Shown in pieces: positions 58,334 through 64,000 of a stretch of DNA of 64,000 nucleotides; the first letter of the stretch is position 1; every line of letters begins with the position of its first letter. The notes below the pieces were generated by a model that was given only the letters and a program-made list of their open reading frames with translations, searched no databases and was not told the DNA's origin. Source of the stretch: Marinomonas sp. THO17 (GTDB lineage: Bacteria; Pseudomonadota; Gammaproteobacteria; Pseudomonadales; Marinomonadaceae); NCBI RefSeq assembly GCF_040436405.1, contig NZ_AP031575.1, positions 1,554,501-1,618,500 of the forward strand. The letters are read 5' to 3'. The position numbers and the translations under genes are program-made.

Positions 58334-58803
58334 TAAAACTCCGACTTATCAATATTGTAACGACGCATTTTTTCAATCAAGGTAGTACGCTGTATCTGCA
58401 AATTTTGCGCCGCTTTTGATACCACCCCTTGGGTAGAGACTAAAGCCTGACGAATCAGAAGCGCTTCCAAATGACGGACATGCAAGTTCAAATTCACCCC
58501 TGAAGCCTGAGGAAAGGTATGCAATTGTTTAATTTCTTTTAGAATGGAAGAAAAAGCTTGGGAACGCCAGGGCAAAGGGCAAAACCAAACATTTTCAACT
58601 TCGGTAACCAATGTATCCTCTCGCAACGAAATGACTGGAATCATTTCGTCTAATTCAAATGATTCAACTTGACGACCAAGTACCGCAAAATCCGGCAAAT
58701 CAAACGCCGTTAGAGACGTGCTGTGCTCAATACCAATAAAAGTTAATATACTGGAAACACTGGATATTTCGTCGTTATTTAAACCACATAACCAAGCCTT
58801 CAC
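58333..58803 (-). CDS. FleQ-like protein without AAA+ domain (receiver-like N-terminus + Fis HTH)
   Basis: A 156-residue protein. Residues 102-151 (VNLNLHVRHLEALLIRQALV, TQGVVSKAAQNLQIQRTTLI, EKMRRYN) closely follow the C-terminus of FleQ (DLKDYLANLEQGLIQQAL, GVVARAAERLRIRRTTLVEKMRKYG). Residues 1-95 (AWLCGLNNDEISSVSSILTFIG, PWRSQAFSSILKEIK) resemble the degenerate FleQ receiver. The ~240-residue sigma-54 ATPase that should join them is absent, with no frameshift or stop. GTG start after GGGGTG. Operonic with fleSR. Either a dedicated small regulator or a fixed internal deletion of fleQ; I cannot say whether a full fleQ exists elsewhere. Confidence 0.75.
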   Translation of the reverse strand: MKAWLCGLNNDEISSVSSILTFIGIEHSTSLTAFDLPDFAVLGRQVESFELDEMIPVISLREDTLVTEVENVWFCPLPWRSQAFSSILKEIKQLHTFPQASGVNLNLHVRHLEALLIRQALVSTQGVVSKAAQNLQIQRTTLIEKMRRYNIDKSEF

Positions 58804-58892
58804 CTTAGCACCCCAATTATCACCTTATTATCGTGCATTTATATCTCGTATTAATGCGCTTTTATCCAAGACTTTCAAGCATTAAGAAAAAA

Positions 58893-59570
58893 TTATAAAT
58901 TTGAGAGTAAGTTATCAAACTCTTGCTCAACAACTTCAACACTTTGAGCATATGACAACTCCCCCATTAATGGTGCAGGCAAGATGCTCTTTAAAGTTTG
59001 CAGATTTTCTTCGTAGCAAGGCATTTGAGAATCAGCGCTGTTAGCGACCCAACCTGCTAAATTCAAACCATCACGGATAATGGACTCTGCCGTTAAAACG
59101 GCATGATTAATACAACCTAACTTCATATTCACTACAAGGACAACAGGATAACCGAGTGATCGAGCGACATCAGACAGCATTTCTCTATCATTTAGTGGTA
59201 CTCGCCAGCCACCAGCACCTTCTACTAAAGCCAGTTCATGTGGTAACAACAAAGCACCTTTTATAAAACCCTCTAAACGCGCAGCAGTGACCAATCTTTG
59301 TTCTTGTTGTGCTGCAATATGAGGGGCAATAGCCGCCTCCAACAAAACAGGGTTCACTTGTTCATAGGCCAACTGCACACTGTTTGCTTGCATAATTTGA
59401 TGAGCATCTTGATTACGCCATGCGCCCTCTATCATTTCCGCTCCTGCCGCCACAGGCTTTAACCCCATAGCCTTTAAACCTGCTCGCTTGGCTGCTAACA
59501 ATAAACCAACGGTAAAATAAGTTTTACCTGCGTCCGTGTCGGTTCCCGTCACAAAAAAACGTTTTTTCAC
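58893..59570 (-). CDS. bioD: Dethiobiotin synthetase BioD
   Basis: ATP-dependent ring closure making dethiobiotin from diaminopelargonate. The 225-residue protein has the P-loop FVTGTDTDAGKT near the N-terminus, GLKPVAAGAE with the conserved Lys, VEGAGGWRVPLND and VVLVVNMKLGCINHAVLTAE in parts. I chose the GTG at 59570 because AGAGG lies five bases upstream and the resulting start MKKRFFVTGTDT matches the family; a TTG overlapping the bioC stop is the alternative. Confidence 0.93.
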   Translation of the reverse strand: MKKRFFVTGTDTDAGKTYFTVGLLLAAKRAGLKAMGLKPVAAGAEMIEGAWRNQDAHQIMQANSVQLAYEQVNPVLLEAAIAPHIAAQQEQRLVTAARLEGFIKGALLLPHELALVEGAGGWRVPLNDREMLSDVARSLGYPVVLVVNMKLGCINHAVLTAESIIRDGLNLAGWVANSADSQMPCYEENLQTLKSILPAPLMGELSYAQSVEVVEQEFDNLLSNL

Positions 59571-59584
59571 ACTAACCTCTTTAT

Positions 59585-60391
59585 TCAATTCGCTCGCTTT
59601 TGCGCCACCACAAAAGCCACTTGATAACTAAGCGGAATACCTTCTGGCTGACGTTGCTTTTCATAAGCCTGTAAAAAACGCTTCCAAGTAGAAGGTGACA
59701 TGACACTTTGCTCTGCCCCGACCATACTGGCACCGACCTTACGCAATGAGGCTACAGCTTGCTCAGGACTATCAAACCACATACGCACTGTGTCGTGACA
59801 AAGGGACTCTAGATGCCAACCCTCTTGCTCTAGATAATCTTGAAGGACTTGCCGAGGGACGTATTGATGCACATGATTTGTTTCATCAACACCTTGCCAG
59901 GCCAAATCAATTTCAGGCATAGAATCTGACAAGAGTGTGGTAAAAACAAAATAACCATGCTGTTGGCTGGCTTTATATAAAGCCTGAAAAAGCGCATTTG
60001 GTTGCAAACACCATTGCACAGCCAAATTAGAAAAGACCAATGACAAGCTAGCTTTGGCAAAGGGCAAAGACTCTGCATCAGCACACAAATAATGGATTTT
60101 ATGAGCAAGATCAGGACAATCTTGCTGCACACGCTGGCGAGCTTGCAATAGCATGCTACTTGACAAGTCCAACGCCAAACAATGAGAAAAACTATGCTGT
60201 GTTACCAATAATGGCAAAGCCGCTCCCGTACCTGAGCCTAGATCAACTATCCGATCAAAATTCTGATTTGGAAGCATAGCAAGTAATCTATGCATTACTT
60301 CTAACTGGAATTGAGCATAACGATCGTACCCCACAGCAGCACGATCAAAGCGTTTTGCGAGCTGCTTTTTAAAAGCCGCCGCAGAAGTCAT
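59585..60391 (-). CDS. bioC: Malonyl-ACP O-methyltransferase BioC
   Basis: Methylates malonyl-ACP so that fatty acid synthesis can build the pimeloyl chain. The 268-residue SAM-dependent methyltransferase starts with FKKQLAKRFDRAAVGYDRYAQ, then motif I RIVDLGSGTGAALPLL and the BioC-typical LVFSNLAVQWCLQP. The ATG at 60391 lies one base after the bioH stop (TGATATG), implying translational coupling; an ATG 18 bases further upstream is possible. Confidence 0.92.
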   Translation of the reverse strand: MTSAAAFKKQLAKRFDRAAVGYDRYAQFQLEVMHRLLAMLPNQNFDRIVDLGSGTGAALPLLVTQHSFSHCLALDLSSSMLLQARQRVQQDCPDLAHKIHYLCADAESLPFAKASLSLVFSNLAVQWCLQPNALFQALYKASQQHGYFVFTTLLSDSMPEIDLAWQGVDETNHVHQYVPRQVLQDYLEQEGWHLESLCHDTVRMWFDSPEQAVASLRKVGASMVGAEQSVMSPSTWKRFLQAYEKQRQPEGIPLSYQVAFVVAQKRAN

Positions 60392-60392
60392 A

Positions 60393-61193
60393 TCAGGGGT
60401 TATTAGCATTGATAAAATTTTCAACCATTTGCACACATGTGGCTTCATCTTCTAAAAACGCCTGATGAGCACATTCCGGCAAGACTAAACTCTGCTGTAA
60501 AGGATTCACCTCAAGCTGCTGCAAACAGTGAGCTGATACTAAGGCGTCCCGTCCACCGAATAGATGCAAATTCGGTACATCCAATAAAAACAATTCGCGA
60601 CGCACATCCAAGGTTTTCAACAAACGCAAACCACCTACCAACGCAGCTTTATTAAGATTATTCATTGGCAACAAAGCTTGTAGTTGCTTCACCAATGCTC
60701 TCTCGTTCTTTGCTCCCTTGGATTGCAATGTCACAAAGCGTTTTAGACCTTGTTCAGGCTGCTCAGCGATAAGATTGGCAAAGGCATCAAAATCCGCAAG
60801 AGACATGGCATGACCCCAACCGTCTCGCTCTACAAAGCTTGGCGCACTTGAGAAGGTAATCAAACCTTCAACACAGCTGGATCGACGAGCCGCCACATAA
60901 GTCGCTATCATGCCTCCAAGTGACCAACCCAACCACCACGCACTATTTGGTGCCACTGCGATAAGTTGCTCTGATAAGGCGTCAATGTCGTAATTTGGAC
61001 CAATACGTGTTTTTGAAATCCATTGCTCGTCCAATGAAATACCCGGCAAGTTCGCTACAACGACGTAAAAATGGCCACTCAAACTTTTCGCAAAATCCGC
61101 CATAACTTCTTTCGGCATGGCCCATCCAGACACCATAAATATGGCTTGTTTAGACTCGTCACCAAAAGCTTGGGTTTCAATAGGTGTGCGCAT
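60393..61193 (-). CDS. bioH: Pimeloyl-ACP methyl ester esterase, BioH-like
   Basis: Removes the methyl group from pimeloyl-ACP methyl ester. The 266-residue alpha/beta hydrolase has the nucleophile elbow GWSLGG (WWLGWSLGGMIA), the Asp in HLFGGRDALVS and the His in PECAHQAFLE. Its place between bioF and bioC supports BioH over other hydrolases. The ATG at 61193 follows GAGG by six bases, whereas a TTG start twelve bases upstream has none. Confidence 0.88.
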   Translation of the reverse strand: MRTPIETQAFGDESKQAIFMVSGWAMPKEVMADFAKSLSGHFYVVVANLPGISLDEQWISKTRIGPNYDIDALSEQLIAVAPNSAWWLGWSLGGMIATYVAARRSSCVEGLITFSSAPSFVERDGWGHAMSLADFDAFANLIAEQPEQGLKRFVTLQSKGAKNERALVKQLQALLPMNNLNKAALVGGLRLLKTLDVRRELFLLDVPNLHLFGGRDALVSAHCLQQLEVNPLQQSLVLPECAHQAFLEDEATCVQMVENFINANNP

Positions 61194-61205
61194 CTTGTCC
61201 CTCAA

Positions 61206-62387
61206 TTATTTAGCCGTTAATACTCGCTCAAGTGCATCACATAATAACACTAAATCTTGCTTGGAGTGTCCAGCGCTCAGGGTAATTCTCAATCTCGCTT
61301 TGCCCTTTGGAACCGTAGGTGGGCGAATCGCCGTACACCAAATAGCGGATGCTTTAAGCTGCTCGCTTACCGCTAAAGCAGTCGCACTGTCACCTATCAC
61401 TATGGGCTGAATCCCTGTCTTAGAAGGCATCAAATCGACTGGCAAATCTGACATACGCTGACGAAAATAAACAATATGCTCTGCTAACACTTCTCTTCTT
61501 TGTTGGCCTTCATCTGAGCAAATCAACTCAAGAGCTGCCAAACTTGCACCAGCAGTGGCAGGAGACATAGAAGTGGTATAAATATATGGGCGCGCGAACT
61601 GAGTTAAATAGTCAGCAAAATCATTATTTGTGGCCACAAAAGCCCCTGCTGTACCAAATGCCTTACCAAATGTCCCAACTAATATTGGCACTTGCTGCAT
61701 GCCCAAATTATACAGCGCTAAACTACCTCGTCCTTGCGCTCCCAAACAGCCTAATCCATGAGCATCATCTACCATCAAAGTCCAATCTAACTGCTCAGCC
61801 AAAGATGACAGCTTATCCAATGGCGCAATGTCCCCATCCATGCTAAATACGCCATCAGTCACTAGTAAACCTGATTGCAGCTCTTTACGCATACGCTGCT
61901 CGGCACTGGCTGCATCAGCATGCAAATATCGACGCAGTGGCGCCTGCGCCAATTGTGCGCCATCAATTAACGACGCATGATTCAATTTATCCTGTACCAC
62001 AGGTCTTTGTTTGCTGGCTAACGCCGAGATCACGCCCAAGTTCGCCATGTACCCTGTACTGAATAGCATAACCCTTTGATACCCAAGCCAATCCGCTAAC
62101 GCCTCTTCTAATGCCTGGTGAACCCCTAGATGACCCGACACCAAATGAGAAGCTCCACCACCGACGCCATATTCGCTGGCGCAAGATTGCATGGCTTTAA
62201 TAAGGTAGGGATGATTGGCCAAGCCAAGATAATCATTTGAACAATAGGCAGTGTAGGCTTGCCCTTGAATCTGAGTATGAGGAACCTGAGGACTGTCTAG
62301 TGTAACAACTTGCCTCATTAAATTGCCTTGACGTCTCTCATCCAGAGCCGCCAAGACCCAGTCAGGCGTATTAGACACTGGCTTCAT
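61206..62387 (-). CDS. bioF: 8-amino-7-oxononanoate synthase BioF
   Basis: PLP enzyme condensing pimeloyl-ACP with alanine. The 393-residue protein has the N-terminal [28 protein letters not shown], the Asp/His of [10 protein letters not shown] and the PLP Lys in [14 protein letters not shown]. It overlaps bioB by 17 bases. Confidence 0.95.
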   Translation of the reverse strand: MKPVSNTPDWVLAALDERRQGNLMRQVVTLDSPQVPHTQIQGQAYTAYCSNDYLGLANHPYLIKAMQSCASEYGVGGGASHLVSGHLGVHQALEEALADWLGYQRVMLFSTGYMANLGVISALASKQRPVVQDKLNHASLIDGAQLAQAPLRRYLHADAASAEQRMRKELQSGLLVTDGVFSMDGDIAPLDKLSSLAEQLDWTLMVDDAHGLGCLGAQGRGSLALYNLGMQQVPILVGTFGKAFGTAGAFVATNNDFADYLTQFARPYIYTTSMSPATAGASLAALELICSDEGQQRREVLAEHIVYFRQRMSDLPVDLMPSKTGIQPIVIGDSATALAVSEQLKASAIWCTAIRPPTVPKGKARLRITLSAGHSKQDLVLLCDALERVLTAK

Positions 62388-63459
62388 AGAATAGCTTAGC
62401 GTCTTCTTGTTTAGCTGCTTGCGCAGTAATGGCTTCTACCATCTCTTCGTCTGAGTGCTCTTCACGCTTTTCAGGATTGATGCCCAATTTTGCGAATAAC
62501 GCCATGTCTTTATCCGCTTCTGGGTTACCTGTAGTAAGCAGTTTTTCACCATAGAAGATAGAGTTAGCACCGGCCATGAAACATAGAGATTGCGTTTGCT
62601 CACTCATGCCCTGACGTCCTGCCGACAAACGCACATGGGACTTCGGCATAATAATACGTGCCACAGCAATGGTTCGAATGAATTCAAAGGTATCTAAATC
62701 GTCTACATTTTCAAGGGGTGTGCCTTCTACTTTCACCAACATATTAATGGGCACACTTTCAGGATGAGGCTGCATTTGAGATAACTGTCGCAATAAGCCA
62801 ACACGATCTTTTTGCTCTTCCCCCATCCCCATAATGCCACCACAGCATAACTTAATGCCAGAATCCCGCACACGAGATAATGTGTCTAATCTATCTTGAT
62901 AACTACGAGTGGTGATGATGCTGTCATAAAATTCAGCCGAAGTATCTAGATTGTGGTTGTAATAATCCAAACCCACTTCTGACAAACGTTTCGCCTGATC
63001 ATCGTTCAGAGTTCCCAAAGTCACACAAGACTCCAAACCAAGAGACTTAACACCTTTGATCATCTCCAACACATAAGGAAAATCTTTCTCGGAAGGGTGT
63101 TTCCAAGCCGCTCCCATACAAAAACGGCTAGCGCCTTTTTCCTTCGCTAAAGCAGCTTCTTCCAGCACTTTTTGCACTTCCATGAGTTTTTCTTTCTCTA
63201 ACTCAGTATTGTAATGACCGCTCTGAGGACAATATTTACAATCTTCTGGACAAGCGCCCGTCTTAATTGACAAAAGGGTACTGACTTGCACTTCATTAGG
63301 AGTAAAATTCTCTCTATGGACAGTCTGAGCACGGAACATCAAATCCATAAAAGGCAAATCAAATAAAGCTTTCACCTCGGCATGAGTCCAATCATGACGA
63401 GGCTCACTAGATAAAGTGGAAGTGGTGTTAGTTAGTGACCCTGTGTTATTAACAGACAT
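62371..63459 (-). CDS. bioB: Biotin synthase BioB
   Basis: Radical-SAM enzyme that inserts sulfur into dethiobiotin. The 362-residue protein carries the [4Fe-4S] motif C-x3-C-x2-C in [17 protein letters not shown], plus [29 protein letters not shown] and [23 protein letters not shown] in pieces, which include the [2Fe-2S] ligands. The ATG at 63459 has GAGGGA before it; an upstream ATG fifteen bases earlier lacks a site. First gene of bioBFHCD. Confidence 0.96.
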   Translation of the reverse strand: MSVNNTGSLTNTTSTLSSEPRHDWTHAEVKALFDLPFMDLMFRAQTVHRENFTPNEVQVSTLLSIKTGACPEDCKYCPQSGHYNTELEKEKLMEVQKVLEEAALAKEKGASRFCMGAAWKHPSEKDFPYVLEMIKGVKSLGLESCVTLGTLNDDQAKRLSEVGLDYYNHNLDTSAEFYDSIITTRSYQDRLDTLSRVRDSGIKLCCGGIMGMGEEQKDRVGLLRQLSQMQPHPESVPINMLVKVEGTPLENVDDLDTFEFIRTIAVARIIMPKSHVRLSAGRQGMSEQTQSLCFMAGANSIFYGEKLLTTGNPEADKDMALFAKLGINPEKREEHSDEEMVEAITAQAAKQEDAKLFYEASV

Positions 63460-63489
63460 AATTCCCTCAGACATAAAATATTTGGAGCA

Positions 63490-63542
63490 ATACTAATGGA
63501 CTGGAAATTGCTGTCAACTACTAAAATCGACAAGGTTTACCT
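63490..63542 (-). promoter_or_regulatory. bioB promoter overlapping a possible BirA operator
   Basis: On the minus strand a perfect TTGACA (63512-63517) is followed after 16 bases by TAGTAT (63490-63495), predicting a start near 63483, about 24 bases before the bioB ATG. An imperfect dyad, left half 63511-63519 and right half 63534-63542 with a 14-base spacer, matches the BirA box halves TTGTAAACC and GGTTTACAA at about 6 and 7 of 9 positions. Its one half covers the -35 box. The whole site lies around and inside the start of the divergent comF. Confidence 0.5.
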
Positions 63543-64000
63543 TAGTGTATTTTTTAACCTGTGCTATTTATGCCAGAAAAAGCAGGCTTTCCCAATCTGT
63601 TTACATTGCCGCAGTGGGTTTGAAAAGAACATTACCTGCTGTCAAAAATGCCGTAAGCCATTTGCTTCACAACACCCTGAAGAACAAAGACTTGTGTGCG
63701 GTGAATGTCAAATAAAACCACCCAGCTACGACACATGCTTTGCCCCCTATCTCTTTACTGGCAGCATGCGCACATTAATTCATCAAACCAAATTCCACCA
63801 ACAAGTGCACTTTATTCGCCCATTGGTGCATCTACTTAGTGAACACCTTCTGAAAGCTTATCAGAATCAAGCTTGGCCAAAACAATTACTTTTCGTTCCA
63901 AGCCACCCCAAACGCATTCGCGAAAGAGGCTTCTGCCAGACACAATTGATCACCAAACAGCTTGAACAAGAATTACGACAACAAACTCAAAACGCACCTC
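63496..64000 (+). CDS. comF: ComF/GntX family phosphoribosyltransferase-like protein (3' end cut)
   Basis: 168 codons are visible to the right edge. The N-terminal part is a double zinc finger with Cys pairs (CYLCQKKQAFPICLHC, CCQKCRKPF, CGECQ), followed by the ComF core: FTGSMRTLIHQTKFH and PSHPKRIRERGFCQTQLI. Relatives take part in DNA uptake or use (ComF) or in gluconate-linked processes (GntX), but the biochemical role is unclear. The ATG follows GGAG by eight bases. ComF next to bioB, divergent, is the standard gammaproteobacterial arrangement. Confidence 0.9.
   Translation, partial: MDWKLLSTTKIDKVYLSVFFNLCYLCQKKQAFPICLHCRSGFEKNITCCQKCRKPFASQHPEEQRLVCGECQIKPPSYDTCFAPYLFTGSMRTLIHQTKFHQQVHFIRPLVHLLSEHLLKAYQNQAWPKQLLFVPSHPKRIRERGFCQTQLITKQLEQELRQQTQNAP

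Overview
The window looks like a chromosome segment of a marine gammaproteobacterium of the Oceanospirillales, most probably Marinomonas or a close relative. This is inferred from gene order and protein character, not from a search. The single-polar-flagellum gene order (fleS-fleR-fliEFGHIJ-fliK-fliLMNOPQR-flhBAF-fliA-cheYZAB-motCD-parCP-cheW, then ccmABCDEFGHI) is the arrangement known from Pseudomonas, while base composition is moderately AT-rich by eye and several Pseudomonas genes are missing from their usual places. I see no rRNA, tRNA, CRISPR array, insertion sequence or prophage, and no gene-free stretch longer than 300 bases.

Layout. (1) 1-14,070 is housekeeping: an RstA-type response regulator cut by the left edge, a DUF1499 protein, rluB, yciO and rnm on the minus strand; yciB and yciI on the plus strand; a SelT/SelW-like protein; ppiA overlapping mnmC; a small orphan; cysE; a Tat-exported berberine-bridge-type oxidase; and zipA-ligA-yheU. 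Rho-independent terminator hairpins separate several convergent pairs. (2) 14,135-20,807 is a complete, tightly packed cytochrome c maturation operon ccmABCDEFGHI, including a 56-residue ccmD. (3) 20,902-23,096 carries a second FliK-like protein and a free FlhB C-terminal domain on the plus strand, convergent with a DUF2802 gene. (4) 23,087-58,803 is a near-continuous minus-strand flagellar and chemotaxis region. It encodes export apparatus, C-ring, hook-length control, FlhF, sigma-28, the Che pathway, a second stator, ParC/ParP polar array placement and the FleSR two-component system. (5) 58,893-63,459 is the biotin operon bioBFHCD, divergent from a comF gene cut by the right edge.

Most unusual parts. 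Between fliJ and fliK lies a four-gene module (44,085-50,023). It has an HsbR-like receiver/PP2C phosphatase/kinase protein, a STAS antagonist, a two-membrane-segment receptor-like protein whose C-terminus resembles a CheR-tether pentapeptide, and a 667-residue protein that looks like a CheA relative without H-box or ATPase. Immediately upstream of fleSR is a 156-residue protein joining a FleQ-like N-terminus directly to a FleQ-like Fis helix-turn-helix, with no AAA+ domain. fleN is absent between flhF and fliA, and smc and scpAB are absent from both of their usual neighbourhoods. CheA carries four copies of a peptide resembling the CheY-binding ends of FliM and CheZ.

How the genes fit together. 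FleSR with sigma-54, then FliA, should drive stepwise flagellar assembly; a good sigma-54 promoter is visible upstream of fliK. FlhF, ParC and ParP place the flagellum and chemoreceptor array at the pole, and CheAWYZB steer it. The ccm genes supply c-type cytochromes for respiration.
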